DNA of 64,000 nt from Photobacterium sp. JCM 19050. Lineage in GTDB: Bacteria; Pseudomonadota; Gammaproteobacteria; Enterobacterales; Vibrionaceae. Location: positions 186,001 to 250,000 of the forward strand of contig BAXG01000002.1 of assembly GCA_001310455.1 (NCBI GenBank). The letters run 5' to 3'. Under the pieces are notes generated by a model. The model searched no databases, was not told the DNA's origin, and saw nothing but the letters and a program-made list of their open reading frames with translations. Both the position numbers and the translations under genes were made by a program. The stretch's first letter is position 1. Each line of letters starts with the position of its first letter. This document shows, piece after piece, positions 20,141-29,479 of this stretch.

Positions 20141-20170
20141 AAAATACCCCGTTTTATACGGGGTATTTTT
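20141..20170. terminator. Bidirectional terminator between pqiC and dxs
   Basis: ATACCCCGT (20144-20152) and ACGGGGTAT (20158-20166) form a nine-base stem with flanking A and T runs, serving the two convergent transcripts. Confidence 0.85.
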
Positions 20171-20186
20171 GGCGGAAAAACTACGA

Positions 20187-22052
20187 TTAATCTGCAAGAT
20201 AGCGGCGAATCTGTGCTTCAATTCCTTTGCCGTCCAACTCAAGCTCTTCGTGGATCTCCGCTTGGGTACCCTGGTGGACAAAGTAATCCGGCAGACCGAG
20301 TTGAAGAACCGGCTTGCACAGGCGTTTTTTCATCAGGTATTCAATCACACCGGAACCTGCACCACCAGCGATGGCGTTTTCTTCGAGGGTTACCAGAACA
20401 TCGTGCGTCTTGGCGAGTTCAGCGACCATGTCTTCATCCAACGGCTTGGCAAAGCGCATGTCTGCGACGGAGGCATTAAGTGTTTCTGCGGCTTCTAGTG
20501 CGCCCGGCAGCAAGGTGCCGAAGTTGAGGATCGCCACTTTTTCACCCTGGCGGCGCATAACGCCCTTACCAATCGGCAATGCAGTCATTTCCTGCTCAAT
20601 TTTCGCACCGCATGCACTGCCGCGAGGATACCGGACAGCCGCCGGGCCTTCGAACATATGGCCGGTATACAGCATCTGACGGCATTCATTTTCATCGCTC
20701 GGCGTCATGACCACCATGTTCGGAATACAGCGCAGGTAGCTGATATCAAAGGCACCCTGGTGTGTCTGCCCATCTGCACCGACGATACCGCCGCGATCAA
20801 TGGCAAACAGCACCGGCAGGTTCATGATGGCAACATCGTGGATCAATTGGTCATAAGCGCGCTGCAGGAAGGTCGAATAGATCGCGACAACAGGCTTGTA
20901 ACCGCCAATGGCCATGCCCGATGCGAGTGTAACAGCATGCTGTTCGGCAATGGCAACGTCAAAATACTGTTCCGGGTACTCTTTGGAGAAGCGCACCATG
21001 CCAGAGCCTTCACGCATGGCAGGTGTGATAGCCAACAGCTTGTCATCCTTTTCTGCCATGTCGCACAACCAGTCACCGAAAATTTTGGAAAAAGTTGGCT
21101 TGGTGGCAGCGCTCTTTGGCAGGGTGTCGATGCTTAAGTCGAACTTAGGAACAGCATGGTAACCGATAGGATCTTTTTCAGCCGGTTCGTAGCCCTTGCC
21201 TTTGCGGGTCACGATATGCAGGAACTGAGGGCCCTTGAGGTTGCGCATATTCTTGAGCGTCTTCACCAGCTCTTCCACATCATGTCCGTCTACGGGGCCG
21301 ATGTAGTTAAAACCGAGCTCTTCAAACAGCGTTCCCGGAGCAACCATACCTTTCAGATGCTCTTCTGCACGGCGGACGAGCTCTTTGATAGGTGGCGCGC
21401 CGGACAGCACTTTTTTGCCGCCTTCACGGATACTTGTGTAGAAATTCCCGGAAAGCAGGCGGGCCAGATGGTTGTTCAGGGCACCGACATTTTCCGAAAT
21501 CGACATTTCGTTATCGTTAAGGATCACCAGCATATCCGGGTGGACATCACCAGCATGGTTCATTGCCTCAAACGCCATACCGGCAGTAATGGCACCGTCA
21601 CCGATAACGCAGGCAACCTTGCGGTTGTCACCACGCTTTGCTTCTGCAATAGCAAGCCCCAAACCGGCACTGATTGACGTAGAAGAGTGGCCGACAGACA
21701 GAACATCGTACTCGCTCTCTCCACGCCACGGGAATGGGTGAAGACCGTCTTTTTGGCGGATAGTCGGCAGCTTGTCGCGTCGTCCGGTCAGAATCTTGTG
21801 AGGGTAAGCCTGATGGCCAACATCCCAGATGATATGGTCAAACGGCGTGTTGTAAACATAATGCAAGGCAACGGTCAGCTCGACCGCACCCAGGCCAGAG
21901 GCAAAATGGCCGCTGGAGTGGCTGACTGATTTCAGCAGGTAAGTACGCAACTCATCACAAAGCTGCGGCAACACATCGCGCGGAAGGGTGCGAAGCTCTT
22001 CCGGGGTGTCGGCCAGTGCCAGTGTCGGGTACTTAGAAATATCTAGGGTCAT
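20187..22052 (-). CDS. dxs: 1-Deoxy-D-xylulose-5-phosphate synthase
   Basis: First step of the MEP isoprenoid pathway: pyruvate plus glyceraldehyde 3-phosphate, thiamine-diphosphate dependent. 621 residues. Visible landmarks: [17 protein letters not shown], the ThDP motif [18 protein letters not shown], the transketolase-like [13 protein letters not shown] and [16 protein letters not shown]. Its leftward transcript also carries xseB and ispA upstream, the usual isoprenoid gene arrangement; the ispA stop is 24 bases before the start. Intact frame. Confidence 0.97.
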   Translation of the reverse strand: MTLDISKYPTLALADTPEELRTLPRDVLPQLCDELRTYLLKSVSHSSGHFASGLGAVELTVALHYVYNTPFDHIIWDVGHQAYPHKILTGRRDKLPTIRQKDGLHPFPWRGESEYDVLSVGHSSTSISAGLGLAIAEAKRGDNRKVACVIGDGAITAGMAFEAMNHAGDVHPDMLVILNDNEMSISENVGALNNHLARLLSGNFYTSIREGGKKVLSGAPPIKELVRRAEEHLKGMVAPGTLFEELGFNYIGPVDGHDVEELVKTLKNMRNLKGPQFLHIVTRKGKGYEPAEKDPIGYHAVPKFDLSIDTLPKSAATKPTFSKIFGDWLCDMAEKDDKLLAITPAMREGSGMVRFSKEYPEQYFDVAIAEQHAVTLASGMAIGGYKPVVAIYSTFLQRAYDQLIHDVAIMNLPVLFAIDRGGIVGADGQTHQGAFDISYLRCIPNMVVMTPSDENECRQMLYTGHMFEGPAAVRYPRGSACGAKIEQEMTALPIGKGVMRRQGEKVAILNFGTLLPGALEAAETLNASVADMRFAKPLDEDMVAELAKTHDVLVTLEENAIAGGAGSGVIEYLMKKRLCKPVLQLGLPDYFVHQGTQAEIHEELELDGKGIEAQIRRYLAD

Positions 22053-22076
22053 AGAAAATTGACGCTCTGCTCGCTT

Positions 22077-22974
22077 TTAGCTTTTTCGCTCGATGACATA
22101 TTGAGCGAACGCTTCCAGTTTTTCGGTATTGTAGGGGATCGCACGCAGGGCGTGTAGTGCTTCTTGGTTGAGTTCCCGGGTTTTTTCGATCGCACCTTCA
22201 AGGCCTAACAATGAAGGATACGTACTCTTGTCTGCTTGGAGATCAGAGCCTTGCGGTTTTCCCAAGGTCTCAGTATCCCCGGTAATATCGAGAATGTCGT
22301 CCTGAACCTGGAAGGCAAGACCCACTGCATCGGCATATTGGTCGAGCTGGTTCAGGTATTGGACACCTGTCTCACCGGCGGCCATAGCACCAAGACGGAC
22401 AGCGCAGCGAATGAGGCGCCGGTTTTGTTGGCATGAATTTGCTGAAGGGCATCCAATCCAACATGTTTGCCTTCCGCTTCCAGGTCCAGCGCCTGACCCA
22501 GGCACATGCCTGCAGCCCCGGAAGATTGCGCCAGTTCAGCGATCATCTTTACCCGGAATGGTTCGGCTTTTTCACTGAGCGGGCCGGTAGCCAGAACAGT
22601 AAAGGCCAGCGTCTGCAATGCATCCCCGGCAAGTACCGCCGTCGCTTCATCAAAGGCGATATGGCAGGTTGGCTGTCCGCGACGAAGGGCATCGTCATCC
22701 ATAGCTGGCAGGTCATCATGGATGAGTGAATAGGCATGGATACATTCAACGGCAACAGCCACGGTATCTATATCGCCCTCCTCAGCACCAAAAAGAGTAC
22801 CGGTTGAATAGGCCAGAAACGGGCGCGCGCGCTTTCCGCCAAGCAACAGGCCATGACGCATGGCTTTGACAAGATCCAATCCCTGATGGGCGTAGATATC
22901 CAGCACTGAGCCAGCTTTTCATTGCTCCGGGTCAGGTAATGGTTTAGCCAGTCAGACAGTATTGGGTTACTCAT
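22077..22974 (-). CDS. ispA: (2E,6E)-Farnesyl diphosphate synthase, two frame breaks
   Basis: Condenses isopentenyl diphosphate with dimethylallyl and geranyl diphosphates. The aspartate-rich motifs are present: DDLPAMDDDALRRGQPT (first) and DDILDITGD (second), plus GGKRARPFL. The reading starts at ATG 22974 (MSNPILSDWLNHYLTRSNEKL), breaks near 22910 and again near 22410 (HANKTGALIRCAVRLGA expected); each break is one missing base. Restored length is 299 residues, normal. The start overlaps the xseB end by eight bases. Essential or near-essential, so the breaks are very likely sequence errors. Confidence 0.93.
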
Positions 22975-23215
22975 CGATATCGGCTTCGAATGGAGTCAGC
23001 GGGTCATCGTCACTTTGTGTCATCAGAATATCGACACGCTGCTGCGCCTGAGTCAGACGCTGCTGGCCTTCACGAACCAGTGAAATGCCGCGTTCGAATT
23101 TTTTCAGGGCGTCTTCCAGGGAAAGTTCACCTTTCTCAAGCTGGTCAACGAGAGTATCTAGTTCTCCGAGGGTTTCCTCGAAGCTCATATTTTCAGGTTT
23201 CTTCTGTGCTGCCAT
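22967..23215 (-). CDS. xseB: Exodeoxyribonuclease VII small subunit
   Basis: 82-residue helical protein that binds the XseA large subunit of exonuclease VII. Typical sequence MSFEETLGELDTLVDQLE, GELSLEDALKKFERGI and LTQAQQRVDILM. ATG 23215 chosen because family similarity begins with MAAQKKPENMSFEE; upstream in-frame starts at 23227 and 23221 add only four residues. First gene of the xseB-ispA-dxs operon. Confidence 0.95.
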   Translation of the reverse strand: MAAQKKPENMSFEETLGELDTLVDQLEKGELSLEDALKKFERGISLVREGQQRLTQAQQRVDILMTQSDDDPLTPFEADIDE

Positions 23216-23440
23216 GATCATAACCATTGCGTTTAGTGCGCAAAAGTTAACTCAGCACTCAGGTTGGGTCAAACTTGAGGCCCAAATTCTGAGCCTTAAT
23301 CTGCGTTTTCAGTGCCGGCTGCTACTTTTTCGGCCAGCAAGAAAAATAGTTGGGGTCAATCCTGTGCCACAACCACCTGAAAAGGAGATAAAAATCGAGT
23401 TTCGAAGGCTTTATGCAAAGAATTTGAACTTGATTAACAC

Positions 23441-23467
23441 TAAATTAAGGGAGCGTGCTGCCGATAC
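23441..23467 (+). promoter_or_regulatory. Sigma-28 (FliA) flagellar promoter for pomAB
   Basis: TAAATTAA (23441-23448), an 11-base spacer and GCCGATAC (23460-23467) fit the consensus TAAAGTTT-N11-GCCGATAA, with the full TAAA and GCCGATA cores. The pomA start is 58 bases downstream. Late flagellar and motor genes in vibrios are FliA-dependent. Confidence 0.82.
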
Positions 23468-23524
23468 CAAACACATAGGTTAGAATTCTCGTGAATAAGA
23501 TAAAAAACCTTTGGGGAGTGTGCA

Positions 23525-24286
23525 GTGGATCTGGCTACGCTAATTGGCCTTATCGGGTCTTTTGCTTTCGTTGTAATGGCAATGCTGTTGGGTGGTACCC
23601 TCAGCATGTTTGCGGATGCACCGTCAGCGTTGATTGTAATCGGTGGTGGCCTTTTCGTTGTTCTGATGAAGTACACCCTGGGTCAGTTTCTCGGAGCAGC
23701 AAAAATCGCGGGTAAAGCCTTTATGTTTAAGGCGGATGACCCTGAAGATCTGATTGCCAAGATCGTTGAGATGGCAGACGCTGCCCGTAAAGGTGGTTTC
23801 CTGGCGCTGGAAGAGATGGAAGTCACCAACTCTTTTATGAAAAAAGGCGTGGATATGCTGGTCGACGGTCACGATGCAGACGTTGTGAATATGACGCTGC
23901 AAAAAGACATCTCGTTGACGGAAGAGCGCCATGACATGGGTATCGGCATCTTTAGTAACCTGGGTGATGTTGCCCCGGCGATGGGGATGATTGGTACGCT
24001 GGTTGGTCTGGTTGCGATGCTTTCCAACATGGATGACCCTAAGGCAATCGGCCCGGCGATGGCGGTTGCACTGTTAACAACACTCTACGGCGCTATTATC
24101 GCAAACATGATCGCTATCCCTATTGCGGACAAACTTGCGCTCCGTAAAGACCAGGAAAAAATGAACCGCCGCTTGATTCTCGACGGTTTGCTTGCGATCC
24201 AGAATGGACAGAACCCTCGTGTAATCGACGGTTACCTCAAGAACTACCTCAACGAGAAGAAACGTAAACTCGACGAGGCAGAGTAA
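23525..24286 (+). CDS. pomA: Flagellar motor stator protein PomA (sodium-driven MotA homologue)
   Basis: Stator subunit whose cytoplasmic loop drives the rotor through FliG. 253 residues with four membrane segments: two at the N-terminus (LIGLIGSFAFVVMAMLLGG and ALIVIGGGLFVVL) and two after the long cytoplasmic loop (VAPAMGMIGTLVGLVAML and MAVALLTTLYGAIIANMIA). The loop carries charged residues (FMFKADDPEDLIAKI). GTG start 23525 follows GGGGAG at 23513-23518. pomB follows after 9 bases. The Na+ preference is inferred from similarity to Vibrio PomA and from the Nqr sodium pump in the same window. Confidence 0.94.
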   Translation: MDLATLIGLIGSFAFVVMAMLLGGTLSMFADAPSALIVIGGGLFVVLMKYTLGQFLGAAKIAGKAFMFKADDPEDLIAKIVEMADAARKGGFLALEEMEVTNSFMKKGVDMLVDGHDADVVNMTLQKDISLTEERHDMGIGIFSNLGDVAPAMGMIGTLVGLVAMLSNMDDPKAIGPAMAVALLTTLYGAIIANMIAIPIADKLALRKDQEKMNRRLILDGLLAIQNGQNPRVIDGYLKNYLNEKKRKLDEAE

Positions 24287-24295
24287 GGAGGGAAG

Positions 24296-25218
24296 ATGGA
24301 AGAAGAATGCAAATGTCCCCCCCCCGGGCTACCGGCATGGATGGGTACATTCGCTGACCTGATGTCACTGCTGATGTGCTTTTTCGTACTCCTGCTTTCG
24401 TTTTCGGAAATGGACGTACTGAAGTTCAAGCAGATTGCCGGCTCCATGAAGTTTGCGTTTGGTGTCCAGAACCTTCTTGAGGTAAAGGACATTCCCAAAG
24501 GCACCAGTATTATTGCGCAGGAATTCCGGCCCGGACGTCCGGAGCCGACACCTATCGAAGTTATCATGCAGCAGACTATCGATATGACTCAGAATACCCT
24601 TGAGTTCCAGGAAGGGGATTCCGATCGTGCCGGTGGTAACCAGCGTGATTCCGGCGATCTGAGTGGAGGTAAGAACTCCACGGCAACGGCTCAGAACGAT
24701 CAACAGGATGAAAGCCAGGCAATGGCTGAGCTGGAACAGACGGTGACGCAGGCACTTGAACGGGAAATCGAAGAAGGTGCCATCGAGGTTGAGAACCTGG
24801 GGCAGCAATTGGTTATCCGTATCAAAGAAAACGGGGCATTCCCGGCGGCTCAGCCTTCCTTCAACCTAAATTCCGTCCTCTTATCCGTCAGATTGCCGAT
24901 TTGGTAAAAGATGTCCCGGGTATTGTCCGGGTCTCCGGTCATACCGATGATCAGCCTTTGGAATCAGAGCTGTACCGTTCTAACTGGGATCTTTCCTCGC
25001 AGCGTGCTGTCTCTGTGGCAGAAGAGATGGAAAAGGTCCGAGGGTTCGATCACATGCGTTTGCGCGTAGAGGGCCTGGCAGATACAGAACCTCGTTTTGT
25101 CAATGATACGCCGGCAAACCGTGCGGCTAACCGCCGGGTAGATATTGCCATAATGCAGGGCAAACCCGCCTATTCAGATGAGATCTCCGCCGAGGGCGCT
25201 TCAACACCGGGGCAGTAA
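24296..25218 (+). CDS. pomB: Flagellar motor stator protein PomB, one frame break
   Basis: Peptidoglycan-anchored stator subunit forming the ion channel with PomA. The start CKCPPPGLPAWMGTFADLM is typical of PomB; the membrane segment that follows (LMSLLMCFFVLLLSFSEMD) includes the conserved aspartate region preceding it (TFADLM). The C-terminal OmpA-like domain has VSGHTDDQPLESELYRSNWDL and NRAANRRVDI. One base is missing near 24868 (FKPKFRPLIRQIADL expected); restored length is 307 residues. Intermediate region (about 100-190) is low-complexity and glutamine-rich. A strong hairpin follows. Confidence 0.93.
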
Positions 25219-25226
25219 ACGCCTCC

Positions 25227-25260
25227 GAACCGGATCCCCCAGCTGAGGGAGATCCGGTTC
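25227..25260 (+). terminator. Terminator after pomB
   Basis: Perfect 10-base stem GAACCGGATC (25227-25236) / GATCCGGTTC (25251-25260), strengthened by an inner pairing; followed by ACGTTTTGG. Confidence 0.75.
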
Positions 25261-25265
25261 ACGTT

Positions 25266-25295
25266 TTGGTCTATGGTTACGTTTGGGTATATAAT
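25266..25295 (+). promoter_or_regulatory. Sigma-70 promoter for thiI
   Basis: -35 TTGGTC (25266-25271), 18-base spacer, consensus -10 TATAAT (25290-25295); the thiI start lies 36 bases downstream of the -10. Confidence 0.6.
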
Positions 25296-25330
25296 CCGCA
25301 CCTTTGTTGTGGTCCCTGGCGTAACGAGTT

Positions 25331-26779
25331 ATGAAATTCATTGTAAAAATTCACCCGGAAGTCATGGTAAAGAGCGAATCTGTTCGCAAGCGCTTTACCA
25401 AGATTCTCGAAAGCAATATTCGCAATATTCTCTCCAAGAAAACGGATCGTGTTGCTGTGTTTAACCGTCGTGACCACATTGAAGTGGCTCCACGCGACAA
25501 TGCGCTGCGTGACGTTGTTCTGGACGTTCTGGTGAACACGCCGGGGATCCACCATGTGCTGGAAGTGGAACAGCATCTGTTCAACGACCTGCACCATATC
25601 TATGAAATGACGCTGGAAAATGCCCGTGAACACATCGAAGGCAAGACTTTCTGCGTCCGTGCAAAGCGCCGCGGTAACCACGAATTTACCTCAATTGATG
25701 TTGAGCGCTATGTTGGCGGTGGCCTGAACCAGGCGGTTGAGTCAGCCCGTGTACAGTTGAAGAACCCGGACGTGACAGTGCTGCTTGAGGTGGACAAAGA
25801 AAACCTCAACCTGGTTATCAACCGTTTTGAAGGTCTTGGCGGCTTCCCTCTGGGGACTCAGGAAGACGTGCTGAGCCTGATCTCCGGCGGTTTTGACTCC
25901 GGTGTTTCCAGCTACCTGCATATCAAGCGTGGCAGCAAGGTACATTACTGCTTCTTTAATCTGGGTGGCGCAGCGCATGAAATTGGTGTTCAGCAAACCG
26001 CCTATTACCTGTGGAATAAGTTCGGTTCCTCCGCTAAGGTAAAATTTATCTCCATTGATTTTGAGCCGGTAGTGGCTGAAATTCTGGAGAAAATTGATGA
26101 TGGCCAGATGGGCGTTATTCTGAAGCGTATGTTTATGCGCGCCGCTTCAATGGCTGCAGAGCGTTTCGGCATCCAGGCATTGGTTACCGGTGAAGCGCTG
26201 GGGCAGGTTTCCAGTCAGACCCTGACTAACCTGCGTCAGATTGACGGTGTGACCGACACGCTGATCCTGCGCCCGCTGATTACCTGGGATAAGGAAGACA
26301 TCATCAGGCTGGCCCGCCACATTGGTACGGAAGATTTCGCCAAGACAATGCCTGAGTACTGCGGCGTTATTTCCAAGAAACCAACAGTGAAGGCGGTGAA
26401 GGAGAAGCTGGAAGCAGAGGAAGAGAACTTTAACTTCGATCTGCTGCGCCAGGTAGTGGAGAATGCGAAGGTTATGGATATCCGCGAAATTGGTTCTGTG
26501 AGCCGAGAAAAAGCACCGGAGGTAGAACTGGTTGATGTCGCATCAGACGGTGCGGTTATTCTGGATATCCGAGCGCCGGAAGAAGAAGATGAGAAGCCGT
26601 TTGAAATGGAAGGTGTGGAAGTCATCCATATTCCGTTCTTTAAACTCTCAACCAAGTTCGGTGATCTTGACCAGAGTAAGACCTATTTGCTCTATTGCGA
26701 GCGTGGTGTGATGAGCCGTCTTCAGGCGTTGTACCTGAAAGAGAACGGTTTTGAAAATGTGAAGGTTTACCGTCCTTAA
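25331..26779 (+). CDS. thiI: tRNA 4-thiouridine synthase / thiazole sulfur transferase ThiI
   Basis: Makes 4-thiouridine at tRNA position 8 and supplies sulfur for the thiamine thiazole. 482 residues with a THUMP domain (about 60-165), a PP-loop ATP-pyrophosphatase domain ([13 protein letters not shown] near 190) and a C-terminal rhodanese domain (about 400-482). The catalytic persulfide cysteine is Cys456 in YCERGVMSR; the partner cysteine is in [14 protein letters not shown] 25331 follows a consensus -10. Intact frame. The rhodanese domain is present in the enterobacterial-type enzyme and absent from many Gram-positive ThiI proteins. Confidence 0.97.
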   Translation: MKFIVKIHPEVMVKSESVRKRFTKILESNIRNILSKKTDRVAVFNRRDHIEVAPRDNALRDVVLDVLVNTPGIHHVLEVEQHLFNDLHHIYEMTLENAREHIEGKTFCVRAKRRGNHEFTSIDVERYVGGGLNQAVESARVQLKNPDVTVLLEVDKENLNLVINRFEGLGGFPLGTQEDVLSLISGGFDSGVSSYLHIKRGSKVHYCFFNLGGAAHEIGVQQTAYYLWNKFGSSAKVKFISIDFEPVVAEILEKIDDGQMGVILKRMFMRAASMAAERFGIQALVTGEALGQVSSQTLTNLRQIDGVTDTLILRPLITWDKEDIIRLARHIGTEDFAKTMPEYCGVISKKPTVKAVKEKLEAEEENFNFDLLRQVVENAKVMDIREIGSVSREKAPEVELVDVASDGAVILDIRAPEEEDEKPFEMEGVEVIHIPFFKLSTKFGDLDQSKTYLLYCERGVMSRLQALYLKENGFENVKVYRP

Positions 26780-26796
26780 CCTTCCATTTAATTGAT

Positions 26797-26827
26797 AAAA
26801 ACCCCGGTTTGAATGCCGGGGTTTTTT
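26797..26827. terminator. Bidirectional terminator between thiI and yajL
   Basis: AAAACCCCGG (26797-26806) / CCGGGG plus TTTTTT (26816-26827), eight-base loop; the convergent yajL gene ends 16 bases further on. Confidence 0.85.
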
Positions 26828-26843
26828 GTATGTTCAACGCTTG

Positions 26844-27455
26844 TTACGCATCGCCTTCAGTAAACTTGTATTCGTAATTCAGACTTGGCATCGTGGTCAT
26901 CGGACGAACCACGTCAAGCGCCTTTTCTTTTCCGGCCAGAGCAAAAACAATTTCAACCGCAAACTCCAATGCGCTGCCCGGGCCTAAGCTGGTAATCAGC
27001 TTGTGCTCCCTGTCATGGACAACACGTTTTGAATTCCTGCGCGCTTCAGGGATGCTGTCGATAAAACCCGGGTGACAGGTTTTATAGGCGTTGGGGAATA
27101 AATCATGCTTTTGCAGGACCAAAGCCGGGGCAGCGCAAATAGCCGCAACGTAGTTGTCATCACTTTGCTGTTGGCCAATCATTTCCTGGATAAGGGCGCT
27201 GTTACCGAGGGTTGTCGCACCATCCACGCCTCCCGGAAGGACAATACAATCAAACTCGTCATCCGCCACTTTCACTAGAGGCACATCGGCAACCAATTTG
27301 ATGCCCCGAGAGCCAGTCAGCATCAGTTCACCATCCGGATCACAACTGGCGGCAACCATCTCAAAGCCGGCACGGACCATAATGTCCATGACTGTTACCG
27401 CTTCCATTTCTTCTGTTCCTGTTGCCAGGCAAACCAGTACTTTAGGTGTTCTCAT
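26844..27455 (-). CDS. yajL: DJ-1 superfamily protein YajL
   Basis: 203-residue protein of the DJ-1/PfpI fold, reported in E. coli to protect proteins against oxidative and carbonyl stress. The conserved glutamate region is ATGTEEMEAVTVMD near residue 12 and the reactive cysteine is in VAAICAAPALVL near 107. The older product name, thiazole monophosphate synthesis protein (ThiJ), is not supported. Its start codon overlaps the end of panE by 14 bases, so the two genes are probably cotranscribed, panE first. Confidence 0.92.
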   Translation of the reverse strand: MRTPKVLVCLATGTEEMEAVTVMDIMVRAGFEMVAASCDPDGELMLTGSRGIKLVADVPLVKVADDEFDCIVLPGGVDGATTLGNSALIQEMIGQQQSDDNYVAAICAAPALVLQKHDLFPNAYKTCHPGFIDSIPEARRNSKRVVHDREHKLITSLGPGSALEFAVEIVFALAGKEKALDVVRPMTTMPSLNYEYKFTEGDA

Positions 27456-28328
27456 AGCCTTGCTCCAATTCGGTTATCTGTTGCCAGAGTGTGCGGTTGT
27501 AAGGCGTGTCGATGCCGTGGAATGCTGCGCGGGCAAGCAGGTAGCCTGTAATAAATGCGTTTTCACTTTGACGATGATAGTGGATATCCCGGTTCATCGA
27601 GGAATAATTTTCTGCGGTGGCCAGCGCGACTTTGCGGGCGAGGGAAAGCACATCCTCAGAAGTGGTCTTTATGCCTTCGGCCTGCATGATCAAGGCAATT
27701 TCTTCACTCATGTATCGCCAGGTTTCCTGGTAGGCGCTATCCAACAGATTGCCATTCCTGCATTGGTGAATCGCAGTGAGAGGGTTAATCATGCAGTTGA
27801 CTGCCAGTTTTGACCAGAGCGCATGGTTGATATCGGGGTGCCACAGGACAGGTTTAATAGCATGGTTGAGCGCAGCAAGCCACTCCGGTTCATTGAGGTC
27901 AGGGTGAAAGGCTCCGATACGGGTTTCCCCTTGGCCTGTGTGCTGGAATACCGTCTCTGAAAGACGCATTGCCCCATGTGTGGTGGTACCCAGGAAGAGC
28001 GGGTGGGTTTTGGTGTAGCTTTCTAGTTTTTGGGCTGTGCCCATGCCGTTGTGAAGTAGAAGGATATCTGTTGTTGGTGGAAAATGTTCCAGCCAGGGCT
28101 GAAGTGCTCCGCAAACCTGAAAGGCCTTGGTCGTAACAATAACCAACTCTGCCCGGTTGGCATGGCGTAATGAGTTGGAGGGAAACTTAACCAAATCCCG
28201 CTTGTTCAATGTGCGTTCAATGTGTTTTTCTTCGTGTCGGGTAAGAAAATGTACCTGTGACCACTTTTCGCCAATTTGACACCAAAGAGGGTGCCAATAG
28301 CACCGGCGCCAACAATAGTGATGTTCAC
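27442..28328 (-). CDS. panE: 2-Dehydropantoate 2-reductase, one frame break
   Basis: NADPH-dependent ketopantoate reduction in pantothenate and CoA synthesis. The first 24 codons, from GTG 28328 behind GAGGG, read NITIVGAGAIGTLFGVKLA, the Rossmann motif. Near 28275 one base is missing and the protein continues VHFLTRHEEKHIERT and on through TTKAFQV, LLHNGMG, the catalytic-lysine region WSKLAVNCMINPLTAI and SSMNRDIHYHRQSENAFITGY. Restored length is 295 residues, as in E. coli PanE. Without the repair the gene would lack its nucleotide-binding start. It overlaps yajL. Confidence 0.9.
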
Positions 28329-28387
28329 AACTTAATCCCTCAAAAATTCAGGGAAACAGGATAACATGTGTTTTTCGCAGAATAAAA

Positions 28388-28407
28388 AGGGCACCCGAAG
28401 GTGCCCT
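28388..28407 (-). terminator. Terminator of ompK
   Basis: GGGCACC / GGTGCCC stem with CGAA loop at 28389-28406; on the minus strand it is followed by a T-rich run. Confidence 0.8.
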
Positions 28408-28436
28408 AGTGTAAATCTTGCTGTTTTTGCAGAGAA

Positions 28437-29207
28437 TTAGAAGTTGTACTTCAGGGTGTAGATAACAGCATTTGAGTTACCGGCACCGCCCAGCTTGTTG
28501 AAAGCATAGCGCCATTGTACGCCGGTAGTCAGAGATTCAGTTGCGTTCCACCAGAAAGCAATCGCACCGTTATAAGACAGATCATCGGTTTCACCGTTGG
28601 CATCGAACAGATTGTTGTTTTCATCTTTCTTCATAACAGTAACGTAATCGGCATTGCGACCAAACTCAGTTTCGTGCCAGTTACTTACCATAAAGCTCTC
28701 GCCAAACGCATTGAAGCTGTATGAAGTAGACCAACCCAGCATACCGCCGTTCATACCGTTGTAATCGTTGGTGGTAGTATGGTGCGCGCCAATCCAAGGG
28801 TTAAAAGACCAGCCGTTGCCGGAAAATGCATAAGAAAGACCCAGTACGTTGTTACGTGCCTGGAAGCCGGTGTTCTGGGTTGAATAAGTTTGTGCAAATA
28901 GGCGGGTTTCACCCAGACCCAGCTTGTAAGTGATAGAACCTTTGGTGGTGGTTGCAGTCTGGTTGTCTCCGTCCTGGATGTTTTCCAGATCGATAAAGCC
29001 GTACATTTCACCCCAGTTAAAACCAGCGCCACCTTCCAGTTCCAGGAATACGAAATCTTCCTTGAAACCGCCTGAACGAGTTTCAGTGCCCTTAGTCCAG
29101 TCCAGGTAGTTCACACTCATGTTACCGAAACCGTAAAGGTATTCAGCTTGGGCAGGGATGGCTGCAGTTGCTGCCAGAACACTCAGAGCGACGATAGATT
29201 TGCGCAT
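28437..29207 (-). CDS. ompK: Outer-membrane channel OmpK (nucleoside-specific Tsx-like family)
   Basis: 256-residue beta-barrel with a signal peptide ending AQA before EYLYGFGNMS. Alternating aromatic strands end in the outer-membrane signature KYNF at the C-terminus, as required for BAM assembly. The sequence matches vibrio OmpK, known as a receptor for phage KVP40, and the wider Tsx nucleoside-channel family (NYLDWTKGTETRSGGFKED, FVFLELEGGAGFNWGE). It stands alone with its own terminator. A good CRP-type site lies 132 bases upstream of the start, which agrees with nutrient-responsive expression. Confidence 0.9.
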   Translation of the reverse strand: MRKSIVALSVLAATAAIPAQAEYLYGFGNMSVNYLDWTKGTETRSGGFKEDFVFLELEGGAGFNWGEMYGFIDLENIQDGDNQTATTTKGSITYKLGLGETRLFAQTYSTQNTGFQARNNVLGLSYAFSGNGWSFNPWIGAHHTTTNDYNGMNGGMLGWSTSYSFNAFGESFMVSNWHETEFGRNADYVTVMKKDENNNLFDANGETDDLSYNGAIAFWWNATESLTTGVQWRYAFNKLGGAGNSNAVIYTLKYNF

Positions 29208-29338
29208 TCGTAACCTCTTACTACTGCTTTTTGAATGATTAACCGCAGGGAAAACTACGGATAACTTGGGATTCGCTGCGAATTCTATGGATTTGCGTCA
29301 CAATATGGAATGCAATGAATGCGCAAACCTTTGCGTAA

Positions 29339-29354
29339 TGTGATTTTAGTCACT
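29339..29354. promoter_or_regulatory. CRP-type binding site upstream of ompK
   Basis: TGTGA (29339-29343), six bases TTTTAG, TCACT (29350-29354): one mismatch to the core TGTGA-N6-TCACA. It lies between ampG and ompK; ompK is the only gene reading away from it at close range. Confidence 0.6.
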
Positions 29355-29434
29355 TAATTGGCAGTGTGATACCTGCTGAAATGTGATCTTGATTCAGTGC
29401 AATAGGCTGTATAGATGGGAAAAATGTGGGCTTG

Positions 29435-29463
29435 AACCACCCCGATGAAATATCGGGGTGGTT
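29435..29463 (-). terminator. Terminator of ampG
   Basis: Twelve-base perfect stem AACCACCCCGAT / ATCGGGGTGGTT with a five-base loop, 16 bases beyond the ampG stop codon. The T run on the minus strand is weak. Confidence 0.7.
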
Positions 29464-29479
29464 TGTAACAGTCTGTAAA

